The notes under the pieces: model-generated
Seen by the model: the letters and a program-made list of their open reading frames with translations, nothing else
The model's database searches: none
What the model was told of the DNA's origin: nothing
Origin: Vibrio cyclitrophicus
GTDB lineage: Bacteria; Pseudomonadota; Gammaproteobacteria; Enterobacterales; Vibrionaceae
Length of the DNA stretch: 64,000 nucleotides
Direction: 5' to 3'
Assembly: GCA_023206055.1 (NCBI GenBank)
Contig: CP065367.1
Span: forward strand, 1,426,001 to 1,490,000
Made by a program: the position numbers and the translations under genes
Shown here: piece by piece, positions 1-11,262 of the stretch
Layout of the letters: every line of letters begins with the position of its first letter
Numbering within the stretch: the stretch's first letter is position 1

Positions 1-2
1 TC

Positions 3-1865
3 ACCAAAAGCATAGTTGAACTTCTTAACCTAATTTCACTTCGTGGGTTTAGCAGCAAAGATGGGTACGTTTCTACCACTGAGATTATTGAATCAACTGA
101 TGGTCAAGTTACTCGTGCAGCCTTACAACAAAGGCTGAGAGCAGCCGTCAATATTGGGTTGTTCAAACAAATCCCCGTTCGCTTTGAAGAAGGCCTTGCT
201 GGTAAAACCATGTTGCATCGCTTTGTGAACCCAAACCAATTGATATCGGTACTGGGTGCCACCAGTTTAGTGACCGAAAGCGTAAAGCAAAATGAAAAGC
301 AAAAGCGCTCTAAAGCCTTAGCTCAAACTAAAGTAAATAAGCGTTTACTGAATGAACATGGACTGAATACCCCACCGACGATGAAAGATGAGGCGGATCA
401 ATTCATTGTTTCGCCAACCAATTGGGCGGGGATTATTGATCAAGCGTTAGCGCCACCTAGAACTCGCAAGAGCTACCAGAAATCCATGGTTTCGATCTCT
501 GGCACTCGTGCTGTGATCGAAACTCGATCTTCTAAAAATATTATGACTGTTGACGATCTGATGACGCTATTCGCGTTATTCACACTCACCGTTCAATATC
601 ATGATCATCACCAAGATGATTACCATCTAGACGCGAAACACACGCCGAACAAAACACCACTCTACATCACGGACATTTTGTCTTTGCGTGGCAAGAAAGA
701 CAGTGGCCCTGCACGTGATTCGATCCGCGACAGTATTGATCGTATCGAATTCACGGATTTCCAACTGCACGAGCTTACAGGCCGTTGGCTTAGTGAGAAC
801 ATGCCAGAAGGCTTTAAGAGTGATCGTTTTCGATTCTTAGCTAGAACCATTACCGCATCGGAAGAAGCGCCTACAGAGGGCTCTGACGGCGAAATTCGCA
901 TTAAACCGAACCTATACATCCTAGTTTGGGAACCTTCGTTCTACGAAGAGCTGCTGACGCGTGATTATTTCTTCCTATTTCCGCCAGAAATCCTGAAGCA
1001 ACATACCTTGGTCTTCCAGATGTATTCGTACTTCAGAAGCCGCATGGCACGTCGCCATTCAGATTGCATGTTGCTCAGTGAGCTCAACCAGAAATTGGCG
1101 CGTAACATCGATTGGCGTCGTTTCTCTATGGATCTGATCCGCGAGCTCAGAAAGCTAGGTGAAGTCGGGGAGCAAGAAGATACCTTCCTAGTTAATCTTT
1201 GGGGTTATCACTTAACGATCACCGCGTTGATCGAAAAAGGCAAAACGGCTGATTATCAGGTAGATATCAAATGTAATGTGGAAGAAGTACTACGTTACTC
1301 AAGAGCACGTACCACCAACGCAGGCAAGCGTAATATGGCACCAACGCTGCCGAACCCGCTTCGTAACGAAATGGTGTCTAAGCAGAAGCTGGAAGAGCTG
1401 TCTGAGATTATCGACGGTGAGTTTGAGCCAATTCAGCGCAAAGCACCTTCGCCACGAGGCAAATTGGGACGTCGAGTTAAGCAGCGTAAACACTCTGTTG
1501 AGATCAACGCTGACGAGATCATGATTACTCTCTCTAAATATACCTCTGCAGAGGCTCTAGAACGCAGTATAACGGCTTTGTCTGCTATGACAGGGCACTC
1601 ACATGCCTCTATCAAAGAAGAGTGCTCAGAGCTCATTGAGAAGCTTGATTGGTTGAGAGTAGGGGAGGACGTTATCCCATACGAGACACTGAGTCGCTTG
1701 ATTGAGCTTTACAACGACCGTGATAGCACCAGCAATCGACATTTATCCATTGAGCGTTTGATCTCTGGTTTAGCTGTGCGTCGCAAAGTGTGTAAACAGG
1801 TTCACGAAGGTCACCTTGACGAAAATGTGTTCCTTGCGCTCGATGAAATGGCGATTGGCCATTAG
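3..1865 (+). CDS. rctB: Chromosome-2 replication initiator RctB (5' end outside window)
   Basis: The frame is open from base 3 to the stop, giving 620 residues. The family is about 658 residues long, so roughly 38 N-terminal residues lie before the window. RctB binds 12-mer and 39-mer sites in the chromosome-2 origin, opens the DNA and limits its own firing. It is restricted to Vibrionaceae. A TTG at 159 could be mistaken for a start, but the upstream codons read as conserved protein (RGFSSKDGYVSTTEI near the left edge), so this is a truncated record and not a short gene. The origin should lie to the left, outside the window. A strong terminator follows at 2079-2107. The call rests on recognition of the sequence. 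Confidence 0.95.
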   Translation, partial: TKSIVELLNLISLRGFSSKDGYVSTTEIIESTDGQVTRAALQQRLRAAVNIGLFKQIPVRFEEGLAGKTMLHRFVNPNQLISVLGATSLVTESVKQNEKQKRSKALAQTKVNKRLLNEHGLNTPPTMKDEADQFIVSPTNWAGIIDQALAPPRTRKSYQKSMVSISGTRAVIETRSSKNIMTVDDLMTLFALFTLTVQYHDHHQDDYHLDAKHTPNKTPLYITDILSLRGKKDSGPARDSIRDSIDRIEFTDFQLHELTGRWLSENMPEGFKSDRFRFLARTITASEEAPTEGSDGEIRIKPNLYILVWEPSFYEELLTRDYFFLFPPEILKQHTLVFQMYSYFRSRMARRHSDCMLLSELNQKLARNIDWRRFSMDLIRELRKLGEVGEQEDTFLVNLWGYHLTITALIEKGKTADYQVDIKCNVEEVLRYSRARTTNAGKRNMAPTLPNPLRNEMVSKQKLEELSEIIDGEFEPIQRKAPSPRGKLGRRVKQRKHSVEINADEIMITLSKYTSAEALERSITALSAMTGHSHASIKEECSELIEKLDWLRVGEDVIPYETLSRLIELYNDRDSTSNRHLSIERLISGLAVRRKVCKQVHEGHLDENVFLALDEMAIGH

Positions 1866-2078
1866 TTATTTCCGATAGCGATAAGCCTGTTTTATAGTCG
1901 CTGAATGAATAGTTTTGAACACATTAGTTGCTGATTAAAATCGCACCTAACGCTGACAAAGCGATGACAATATAACGCATCTAGTTGATTATCATTTATC
2001 CCGAATAGACAACCTTTGTCCTTTCTTATGATTAATAGATTGGCTCATATTTTGTTACATCATACTGAATAGATTTTT

Positions 2079-2107
2079 GCGAGTTCCTAAGGGACTCGCT
2101 TTTTTTT
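2079..2107 (+). terminator. Rho-independent terminator after rctB
   Basis: GCGAGTTCC, loop TAA, GGGACTCGC, then eight T. The stem is 9 bp with one G-T pair. It lies about 215 bases past the rctB stop. Confidence 0.9.
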
Positions 2108-2160
2108 GCCTGAAATTCAGAGAATCATTAAAATTCAATGGCTTAAATAATTAAATGCCG

Positions 2161-2187
2161 AAGCATGATCAAGGCTAGATCATGCTT
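2161..2187. repeat. Perfect 10-bp inverted repeat in a GATC-rich spacer
   Basis: AAGCATGATC, a 7-base spacer, then GATCATGCTT, perfectly complementary. It lies between the convergent rctB gene and the 2245-4484 operon. It has no T-run, so it is a poor terminator. Six GATC sites fall between 2167 and 2276 and a seventh at 2320. The right arm plus two bases (GATCATGCTTTC) recurs at 2664-2675 inside the next gene. Known RctB iterons each contain a GATC that must be methylated for binding, so these may be RctB sites, but that is inference. Confidence 0.6.
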
Positions 2188-2244
2188 TCCATGGATCTAA
2201 CTTTAATGATATTCTGATTTGATGTTTGATCGAGAAGGGCTTGA

Positions 2245-2727
2245 TCAGTGGAGATGATGTTGAATGCTACCTTGATCATCGTTTCGGGGATGGGTTGCCA
2301 TAAAATGTACATGCGATTCGATCAATTTCTCTGATTCTGCTTGCCAATGTGGTTCTTGCTGTTGGCTCGTAAACTCCAAAGCCAATACACACAAATGTTG
2401 TAGCCGTTGTGTGCACCACTCTTGCAAGCCTGCTTCTGATTTTGGGTTACATGACACGGCTTGCAGCTTGCTGTAGGCAAACATCAGGTATTGATACGCC
2501 TTTTCTTGATGATGTGAGTTTTGGTCTGAATTTCGGTAGAAAGTAAAGATACGCAGGCACCCGTCTAACCAACATGCGATGCCTTTGCTTTGTTCATCCG
2601 TGATCAAAGGCCCCCAGAGTGCATCTGGAGGCGTTAAGATCAAAGGTTCCAACCGTTCCACTTGATCATGCTTTCGGTCTTTGTACCAATCTCCGATTCG
2701 CTCTAACCAAGTGTCTAGTTCATTCAT
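2245..2727 (-). CDS. Unknown protein, last gene of the Fur-box ABC-ATPase operon
   Basis: 160 residues, soluble, with no signal peptide or membrane segment. It is rich in His, Gln and Trp, and predicted helical from its leucine and glutamine pattern. I recognise no domain. Its start overlaps the stop of the upstream ATPase gene by 4 bases, so the two are translationally coupled and it should share the iron-controlled promoter at 4502-4520. The C-terminus is His-rich (QHHLH at the end). A role as an accessory or regulator of the two ATPases is guesswork. Confidence 0.75.
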   Translation of the reverse strand: MNELDTWLERIGDWYKDRKHDQVERLEPLILTPPDALWGPLITDEQSKGIACWLDGCLRIFTFYRNSDQNSHHQEKAYQYLMFAYSKLQAVSCNPKSEAGLQEWCTQRLQHLCVLALEFTSQQQEPHWQAESEKLIESHVHFMATHPRNDDQGSIQHHLH

Positions 2728-3650
2728 GCAACGTTATCCCACTGTTTTACAAAGTGATTATCAGAGACTTGCTTAATTTCATGCTGTATTTCGCTGCTCT
2801 GCTCTCGAATACGATCTGCGTCTATGGAATAGTTTGGCTCATTTTTTACGAGTTCGCCAAATGGTAGATCGGGATCGGCAGAGATCAACAGCTTGGTATA
2901 TGGGTGCTGCGGATTGGTTAAGATCGACTGAGTTGATCCCCATTCAACGATCTGTCCTTTGTACATCACCGCGGTCTCTTCTGCGATGTAATGAGCGGTA
3001 GCAAGGTCGTGAGTAATGTATAAGAAGCCTATCCCAAGCTCTTTCTTCATTTTTTGCATGAGATTGAGTACGCCAAGTCGAATTGAAACATCCAGCATCG
3101 AGGTCGGTTCATCGGCAAGAATGACTTCAGCCCCAACCGCAAGCGCTCTGGCTAGGTTAACCCGCTGTCTTTGGCCTCCACTGAGCTCGTGAGGGTATTT
3201 CGCGAGCGTTTCGACGGGTAACTCCACCAGCGTTAATAACTCTTTGAGGCGCTCTGTGAAAGCCTGTTTAGTCGCTACCTGCTTATGGATCTTAAGTGGG
3301 CGTGTTAAATGGTGCTCAATGGTATGAGTGGGATTCAATGAGCCGAATGGGTCTTGAAATATCATTTGAACACGGCTGCGATAATCCAAAATATCTTTAC
3401 GGCTTTTCAGCGTAGAGATGTCTCTGCCTTTGAACAGTATCTCTCCCTCTGTCGCTGGGTGAACCTTGGTCATCAATCGTGCGCAGGTGCTCTTCCCGCA
3501 GCCAGATTCGCCAACCAGTGCCAGTGTTTTGCCTGCATGTAAGTCAAAACTCACTCCATGCAGTGCTCTAAACATCTCTTCTTTGCCAAATCCACCACCA
3601 ACAGTGAACTCTTTAACGAGGTTTTTTACTTGAAAAATAGGTTGTGACAT
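2724..3650 (-). CDS. ABC transporter ATPase, OppF/DppF type
   Basis: 308 residues. Walker A is GESGCGKST (about residue 47), the signature is LSGGQRQR, and Walker B is ILADEPTS. The C-terminal part NPQHPYTKLL is the extension typical of oligopeptide/nickel-type ATPases. It hydrolyses ATP on the inner face of the membrane to drive import. It pairs with the OppD-like gene 9 bases upstream; such importers use two different ATPases. No permease or binding-protein gene is adjacent, so the membrane partners must be encoded elsewhere or replaced. The substrate is unknown; the Fur box upstream of the operon points to an iron-related compound. Confidence 0.9.
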   Translation of the reverse strand: MSQPIFQVKNLVKEFTVGGGFGKEEMFRALHGVSFDLHAGKTLALVGESGCGKSTCARLMTKVHPATEGEILFKGRDISTLKSRKDILDYRSRVQMIFQDPFGSLNPTHTIEHHLTRPLKIHKQVATKQAFTERLKELLTLVELPVETLAKYPHELSGGQRQRVNLARALAVGAEVILADEPTSMLDVSIRLGVLNLMQKMKKELGIGFLYITHDLATAHYIAEETAVMYKGQIVEWGSTQSILTNPQHPYTKLLISADPDLPFGELVKNEPNYSIDADRIREQSSEIQHEIKQVSDNHFVKQWDNVA

Positions 3651-3659
3651 AGAGCTCTC

Positions 3660-4484
3660 CTAGCACGCCGTCGCGTGAGCATGTTCATGAATATTAGGGA
3701 AAGAACTCCATAGTTTTTGGGTGTAGGAGTGTTGTGGGTTGTTACGAATTTCATGGGCTTTGTTGACCTCAACTATCTTGCCGTGGCGCATGATGGCAAT
3801 GCGATCACACAGCTGGCTCATCAGTGCGAGGTCATGGGTAATGAAGAGTATCGAGAAGCCAAACTCCTCTCTGAGTTGGTGTATCTGCTGCAATATCTCG
3901 CGTTGCACAACCACATCCAGTGCCGTAGTTGGTTCGTCCATAATGATCAGCTTCGGGTTGAGGGCCAGAGCAATGGCAATCACCAAACGCTGACGCATGC
4001 CGCCACTGAACTGATGCGGGTATTCTGTTAGGCGGTGGCGTGGAATATTCACAAGGTCAAGGAGCTTCTCGGCGCGATCTTTAGCCTGTTCGTTGGTCAT
4101 GCCTTTGTGGTGGCGTAATACATCAGCAAACTGCTCTTCGATGGTTAATACTGGGTTGAGTGAATTCATCGCGCTTTGGAACACCATAGCAATCTCGCTC
4201 CAGCGCAATGTATTCAAGTGGCTGTCTGATAAGCTCAGCAGATCTTGCCCACCAAACAATATCTGGCCTCCGGATATGAACGCTGGCGGCTTATGCAGGC
4301 GGTTAATGGCAAATGCGATGGTGCTTTTGCCACAACCTGATTCTCCGGCTAAGCCGAAAATCTCGCCTCGGCCTATGCTAAAACTAACGGATTTGACCGC
4401 ATTGAAATCACCGTCATCGGTGATGTAGTCGACACATAGATTCTTCACTTCGAGAAGTGGTTTATCTGAATTTTTCACAGACAT
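3660..4484 (-). CDS. ABC transporter ATPase, OppD/DppD type, first gene of operon
   Basis: 274 residues from the ATG at 4484 (MSVKNSDKP). Upstream codons remain open to 4661, but that longer form would run through the Fur box and adds no conserved sequence. Walker A is GESGCGKST, the signature FSGGMRQR, and Walker B IIMDEPTT. The C-terminal NPQHSYTQKLW is the usual Opp/Dpp tail. It is the partner ATPase of the next gene (9-base gap). The promoter region carries a 17/19 Fur box, so expression should rise when iron is short. Substrate and permease are not identifiable from this window. Confidence 0.9.
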   Translation of the reverse strand: MSVKNSDKPLLEVKNLCVDYITDDGDFNAVKSVSFSIGRGEIFGLAGESGCGKSTIAFAINRLHKPPAFISGGQILFGGQDLLSLSDSHLNTLRWSEIAMVFQSAMNSLNPVLTIEEQFADVLRHHKGMTNEQAKDRAEKLLDLVNIPRHRLTEYPHQFSGGMRQRLVIAIALALNPKLIIMDEPTTALDVVVQREILQQIHQLREEFGFSILFITHDLALMSQLCDRIAIMRHGKIVEVNKAHEIRNNPQHSYTQKLWSSFPNIHEHAHATAC

Positions 4485-4501
4485 GATAAGTACCCAATTA
4501 T

Positions 4502-4520
4502 GATATTGATAACCATTATC
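4502..4520 (-). promoter_or_regulatory. Fur box upstream of the ABC-ATPase operon
   Basis: GATATTGATAACCATTATC matches the 19-base Fur consensus GATAATGATAATCATTATC at 17 of 19 positions. It ends 18 bases before the chosen start at 4484, where Fur bound to iron would block transcription. Confidence 0.8.
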
Positions 4521-4846
4521 ATTAACATGCATTGGATTTAGTGGAAGCGACGAGCACGAAAAGGATGAAGTGCCTCGAAATTTAAATTGGGTTATTTCAC
4601 GAATTTTCAGTAGAAAAGAAGCATTGAAAGCGGGGAAAATGAGAGTTGGATCAAACCACATTTCTTATGGGGAATCTTCTAAATGTAATTGCAGAAAATG
4701 GCTTTGGCAAAGTTTAAATGAGGCATTTATTAATTAGCTTTGTGAAGCGTCGGAATCATCACATTTCAGTACAGAATTTCTTAACAAGCGAAAAAGCATT
4801 TGCTACAGATTACCTGTCCATTACATGGTGCTTTTCGGAGGAAAAC

Positions 4847-5041
4847 ATGTCCATTAATTCTATCAACCATGATGAAATGACAAATATTGCAAACAAGTGG
4901 GATGCTGAAGAAGAAGTATCTTTCAAACCAGAAAAGAAAATGAAGTCTGCTGAAGCTCGTCGTCGTATCGAGACTCTAAGAGAAATTAGAGAAAGCGGTT
5001 TGAGTCTGGAAGAAGCGAGGGAGCTAGGTCTTATTCACTAA
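4847..5041 (+). CDS. Small charged protein, PA3496-like
   Basis: 64 residues starting at the ATG at 4847, which has a strong ribosome site (GGAGG at 4837-4841). The frame is open further back but lacks a ribosome site. The N-terminal half is acidic. The C-terminal half (KSAEARRRIETLREIRESG) is a charged helix resembling the short PA3496 family, whose role is only loosely tied to the envelope. It is divergent from the Fur-box operon and has its own terminator. Family assignment is tentative. Confidence 0.75.
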   Translation: MSINSINHDEMTNIANKWDAEEEVSFKPEKKMKSAEARRRIETLREIRESGLSLEEARELGLIH

Positions 5042-5060
5042 TAATTCCCATTGCATTTAG

Positions 5061-5084
5061 AAGGGTGGCACAACGCCACCCTTT
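5061..5084 (+). terminator. Hairpin terminator after the small charged protein
   Basis: AAGGGTGGC, loop ACAAC, GCCACCCTT: a 9-bp perfect stem followed by only a short T-run. Confidence 0.7.
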
Positions 5085-5306
5085 GATTTATAAATACTTT
5101 TTCATAATTCTTATCTTGATTAAATCAGCCCTTTGTTTCTTTAGCTCGCTGTTCCGCTTAACCTATCCCTTTTTGACATTACGCTTTGTAGATGAAAAAC
5201 ACGCACATGGCATACTCTTGAACCAAGTTGTTTGACAGTAATATTCAGCGCCACTAATTTTAAAGTTAACGCAAAAATATGCGATGTCGTTGGTAAGGAG
5301 AAGGTT

Positions 5307-5792
5307 ATGTCTAATTCTGTGGCTCAAGCTAAAGAAGTGCTGTTTTACGAACCCGAAGATCCGAATGGATACCTGTCAAATTTTGCGGCTTGTCCTATCA
5401 AGGTGGGTGATCAAGTTTGGGCAACCAGCGAGCATTATTACCAAGCAATGAAGTTTATCTCCGAAGCGCTACGCAATACTATTTTGGAAGCCAGTACACC
5501 TGCTGAAGCGTTCTCTTTAAGTCGTGACTATGAAGACCAAGTTCGCGAAGATTGGTATGACATTCGTGTTGAAGTGATGCAGTTTATTGTGACTGAGAAG
5601 TTCAGACAGAATCCACAGTTTGCGCTGTTTCTTACCAACACTGGAGATTCGATGATCAAAGAACATTCGCATAAAGACCATTTCTGGGGCGATGGCGGCG
5701 ATGGAACTGGCGAGAACCATTTAGGTAAGATTCTGATGGCAGTGCGTCAACAGCTTCTCACTCAGCAACAGCATTTAATTGCGTCGCATTGA
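5307..5792 (+). CDS. NADAR/YbiA-family N-glycosidase
   Basis: 161 residues from the ATG at 5307 (ribosome site AAGGAG at 5295-5300). The frame is open back to 5232, but the family begins near FYEPEDPNGYLSNF. Conserved blocks are NGYLSNFA, SEHYYQAMKF and the C-terminal WGDGGDGTGENHLG. Related enzymes (YbiA, RibX) cleave the N-glycosidic bond of damaged riboflavin intermediates, and others act on ADP-ribose or NAD derivatives. A housekeeping repair role is likeliest. It stands alone between two terminators. Confidence 0.88.
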   Translation: MSNSVAQAKEVLFYEPEDPNGYLSNFAACPIKVGDQVWATSEHYYQAMKFISEALRNTILEASTPAEAFSLSRDYEDQVREDWYDIRVEVMQFIVTEKFRQNPQFALFLTNTGDSMIKEHSHKDHFWGDGGDGTGENHLGKILMAVRQQLLTQQQHLIASH

Positions 5793-5848
5793 CTCGTCGA
5801 TTCAGATAGCGGGCATATTTATGGTTGCTTGTCCCTACAGACGTATTT

Positions 5849-5891
5849 AAAAGGCCGTCCTGCTATTCAATATTTAGCAGGACGGCCTTTT
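5849..5891. terminator. Strong bidirectional terminator
   Basis: A 17-bp perfect stem (arms 5849-5865 and 5875-5891) with A/T ends on both sides serves the convergent genes at 5792 and 5987. Confidence 0.92.
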
Positions 5892-5986
5892 AGGTTTTAG
5901 AGAGTTAGGCATCAACGATAGTTAAAGTGTGTTACCAAGCTATTCGTTACAAGCTATCCGTTGCTAAGTTCGACGTTACGCTGGTG

Positions 5987-6745
5987 TTACAAGTAACTCT
6001 GTACGATGTCGTCGAGTTGTCCATCGTCTTTCATTTGGTCTAGGCGTTGGTTGATGAAGCTTTGCAGCTTAGGATCCATCTCAGGGTCAAACGCTAAATG
6101 GATAGGATAGTTATTGATTACAGAACCAAACTCTTGCATCTGGTAATCATCAATATTCAGTTTTTGCTCGTTTAGGTTGTATTTGATTCGAGATTCCATT
6201 TCCACAAACACGGTGTCACCGGGGGCACGGTTCAGGACTCGAAATGCAGCCGTGTAATCTTTTACTCGAATCTCGTTGAGCTTGCCCTGTTGGATATAAG
6301 GTTCCAAGTTCGGATACTCAAACCCCACCAGCAATACTACTGCTTTCCCGTCTAGATCATTGATTGTATTGAACTCAAATGGCTTTTTACCACTACTCAG
6401 CAACACGTGTTTTACATTGTAAATCGGGTCTTCAGATAGGTTCACAGATTGGATGTTTCCCCAACTAGGGCTTCCATAGGTAACCCAGTTTGGGTTTTCT
6501 CTCGCATCGAGCTTGTCGATCATTCGATTAAAAGGGTAGGTGTGATAGTTGATTTCATATTGGCTGTCATCAAACACGGCTTCCACAATATCTGAAACGA
6601 TTCCTCTGTGAGATGACCCGTCAGTTTCGATCTGAAAAGGTTGCGCTTGGCTCGCAATAATGTAGTAGTGAAGAGGTTCGCTTGCAAAAGCATAACTGCT
6701 TGAAAACAAACTGACTATGGATGCAAAGATAAGATGTTTTTTCAT
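5987..6745 (-). CDS. Periplasmic solute-binding protein (SBP_bac_3 type), orphan
   Basis: 252 residues with a signal peptide cleaved after SSYAFA (about residue 21). The fold is that of polar amino-acid binding proteins: a GIVSDIVEAVF block near residue 48 and NDLDGKAVVLLVG near 130. No permease or ATPase gene is adjacent. Instead it is divergent, 88 bases apart, from a hybrid sensor kinase. Orphan binding proteins beside sensor kinases often present a ligand to the kinase or are its target; this link is inference. The ligand is unknown. Confidence 0.85.
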   Translation of the reverse strand: MKKHLIFASIVSLFSSSYAFASEPLHYYIIASQAQPFQIETDGSSHRGIVSDIVEAVFDDSQYEINYHTYPFNRMIDKLDARENPNWVTYGSPSWGNIQSVNLSEDPIYNVKHVLLSSGKKPFEFNTINDLDGKAVVLLVGFEYPNLEPYIQQGKLNEIRVKDYTAAFRVLNRAPGDTVFVEMESRIKYNLNEQKLNIDDYQMQEFGSVINNYPIHLAFDPEMDPKLQSFINQRLDQMKDDGQLDDIVQSYL

Positions 6746-6833
6746 AACCTTCCCTAGTTATTTGATGAATGACTACTATTATACTAGTTGAGTAATTGTA
6801 GTTTGCTAGGATAACAATAATGGTAATTTTTGT

Positions 6834-9266
<2,433 letters not shown>

Positions 9267-9371
9267 TTGAGTATTTCTAAGCTTACTTTCTTTAAAAGAG
9301 TGGTGAGGTGAGTGAGACATCGTCTTTTATGCCGTTGGTTTTGTTTTAAGTATCGTGTGAAATAAAATGGC

Positions 9372-9400
9372 AAAGGTGGTCTGAAAAGACCACCTTTTTT
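9372..9400. terminator. Terminator between convergent genes
   Basis: AAAGGTGGTCT, loop GAAA, AGACCACCTTT and further T. The stem is 11 bp and perfect, and it can act in both directions. Confidence 0.92.
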
Positions 9401-9439
9401 GTTTGTGTAGATTTGAACCTAGTCTCTGTCTGTTTAAAC

Positions 9440-10192
9440 TTAGTCTCTGTCGATCGCAAACGGCGACCATGCTTGACGAGTCGGCATCACTTCAACGCGG
9501 TTGATGTTGATGTGATCAGGCAGCGTTGCGATATAAAACATCTGCTCGGCGATATCCTCTGCTGACAACGGTGTGGTGCCTTGGTAAAGATTGTCTGAAG
9601 CCGTTTGGTTGCCTTTGGTTCTTACTAGAGTAAATTCCGTTTCTGCGATGCCTGGGGAGAGGTCAGTCACTCGTACCCCTGTGCCTTGTAGGTCGCAACG
9701 TAGGTTGTAACTAAACTGTTTTACAAACGCTTTGCTTGCGCCATACACATGGCTTCCTGGATACGGCCATTGCCCAGCAATTGAGCCTACGTTGATGATT
9801 GAGCTGCCCGCACCGCTTTCAATTAACTTCGGAAGCAGAGCATGCGTGACATTGACTAATCCAGTGACATTGGTGTCGATCATAGTGTGCCAATCTTTTA
9901 AGTCCACATCAGGTGCGCCTTCCGGTGCCAAGGCTAAGCCTGCATTGTTAACCAGCGCTGTAATCGACGAAAACTCAGAGGGTAGCGAATCAACTGCTTT
10001 TTTTACGGCGTCTGCGTCTCGAACGTCGAGTTGAATCACATGTACAGGCACCGTCAATTCTTCCTTTAGGTCGAGTAGCCTTTCGATTCGACGGCCAGAC
10101 AACACTAACGACCAGTTATCTTCTGCAAAACGTTTTGCCGCCGCTTTGCCGAAACCTGAGGTTGCCCCCGTAATGAACGCTATCTTATCCAT
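9440..10192 (-). CDS. ydfG: Short-chain dehydrogenase, YdfG-like
   Basis: 250 residues. The N-terminal TGATSGFG is the nucleotide-binding turn, NNAGLAL stabilises the sheet, and YGASKAF near residue 150 gives the catalytic Tyr and Lys, with an upstream Ser in GSIAG. It aligns over its whole length with E. coli YdfG, an NADP-dependent 3-hydroxy-acid dehydrogenase that acts on serine, threonine and malonic semialdehyde. It lies 12 bases downstream of a TauE/SafE-type permease gene and is probably co-transcribed with it. The exact substrate here is not shown by sequence. Confidence 0.88.
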   Translation of the reverse strand: MDKIAFITGATSGFGKAAAKRFAEDNWSLVLSGRRIERLLDLKEELTVPVHVIQLDVRDADAVKKAVDSLPSEFSSITALVNNAGLALAPEGAPDVDLKDWHTMIDTNVTGLVNVTHALLPKLIESGAGSSIINVGSIAGQWPYPGSHVYGASKAFVKQFSYNLRCDLQGTGVRVTDLSPGIAETEFTLVRTKGNQTASDNLYQGTTPLSAEDIAEQMFYIATLPDHININRVEVMPTRQAWSPFAIDRD

Positions 10193-10204
10193 AAATACAT
10201 CCTT

Positions 10205-10918
10205 CTAATTTGAAATTAACATAAGTAGTGCCATGCCGATCAAAATCGGCGCGGTCGTTGTTTTTGCCGACAAGTTCGGTACTGATAGATAAAGCTTTTG
10301 CCCCAGTACATTGCCAATCAAAGCTGCCGGTAATAGCCATAAACCTGTGATGAACGATCCTTGGTTAAATGCGCCAATCCACATGAAGCCGATCAGTGAA
10401 ATCGCTGAACTCAACAGAAAAAATACAATCGCGGTGGATCTCTGTTCACTGGTTTTAATGGTTAGATTCATCAAATACGTCACTAATGGCGGCCCACCTG
10501 AAGAGGCGGTGGTCATGCTAAACCCCGAAATTGCTCCCGCCCAAAACGCGTGTCGTTGGTGTAACCAAGTGAGGCGTAAGTCCAAAATAATCAGCGTACC
10601 AGCGACCAAAGACATCATCGCGATAAAGGCCTTCAAACCTGATTCCGATATCACGCTAATGAAATACAGCGAGAAAGGCACTGCAACCAACATACCTATA
10701 CACAGCGGCGCAATAAGCCGGATATTAATGGTGGTTTTACTTCGCTTGAGCAGAGGAAAGGTACTTAAAAAATCCAACAGGATAGCGATGGTTACGGCTT
10801 GCAATGGTGAAACAATAAAGCTGAGAGAGAGTGCTGCGATAATCGCAAACCCAAACCCGGAATAACCTCGAATTACTCCAGCAAACAGAATCATTGTCAT
10901 CGCCAACCCCATTTCCAC
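10205..10918 (-). CDS. TauE/SafE-family membrane permease
   Basis: 237 residues with about seven to eight hydrophobic segments. The repeated glycine motif RGYSGFGFA near residue 18 and SGFSMTTASSGGPP near 130 mark the TauE/SafE (former DUF81) family. Members export sulfite, sulfoacetate or other organic anions. It is the first gene of a two-gene unit with the YdfG-like dehydrogenase. The class-III aminotransferase starting at 11263 diverges from it. A sulfonate connection is possible but unproven. Confidence 0.85.
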   Translation of the reverse strand: MEMGLAMTMILFAGVIRGYSGFGFAIIAALSLSFIVSPLQAVTIAILLDFLSTFPLLKRSKTTINIRLIAPLCIGMLVAVPFSLYFISVISESGLKAFIAMMSLVAGTLIILDLRLTWLHQRHAFWAGAISGFSMTTASSGGPPLVTYLMNLTIKTSEQRSTAIVFFLLSSAISLIGFMWIGAFNQGSFITGLWLLPAALIGNVLGQKLYLSVPNLSAKTTTAPILIGMALLMLISN

Positions 10919-11262
10919 TCTTGCTCACCTCTTTGCTTTTGATATTGCTGCTGCGTTAATTAGCGTTCGATGAGACTTGTCTCGTCTGCCTTTCAATCTA
11001 TTCACACCTAAGAATTTTGAATAGAGCCAGATCGACGATTGGATTGGGTCAGGCTGTTGTTTGGATCGGGGACGAGATTTGAGCTGATTCACTGGCCCAA
11101 GATTTTGTTGAAACTGACACTATGAGCTTCGCCCTGTTTGGGACGAAGATTATTGCATCCGATAGCGCAACCTTTTCAATCTCGTGCTTCGCGTCTTTTA
11201 TTCTCGAAGACGAGTCAAGCTCGAGCGGTTGTGAATCTAGTGTTGTTTATGGAGACGATGAA
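10919..11262. other. Intergenic control region, TauE-type gene / aminotransferase
   Basis: This 344-base divergent promoter region holds no gene. A short perfect dyad GAGAC-TT-GTCTC lies at 10972-10983. Codons in frame with the aminotransferase are open from 11122, but that stretch has no conserved residues and lies before a better start. Confidence 0.5.

Noticed and set aside
159..1865. rctB as a complete gene starting at the TTG at 159
   Set aside because: The frame continues upstream with conserved residues, and the family is about 658 residues long.
1980..2000. GATTATCATTT as a Fur box near the rctB end
   Set aside because: Only a half-site match and it lies downstream of a gene end, not in a promoter position.
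11122..11262. Upstream open codons as an N-terminal extension of the aminotransferase
   Set aside because: Ser/Cys-rich, not family-like, and the ATG at 11263 has a ribosome site and fits the family start.
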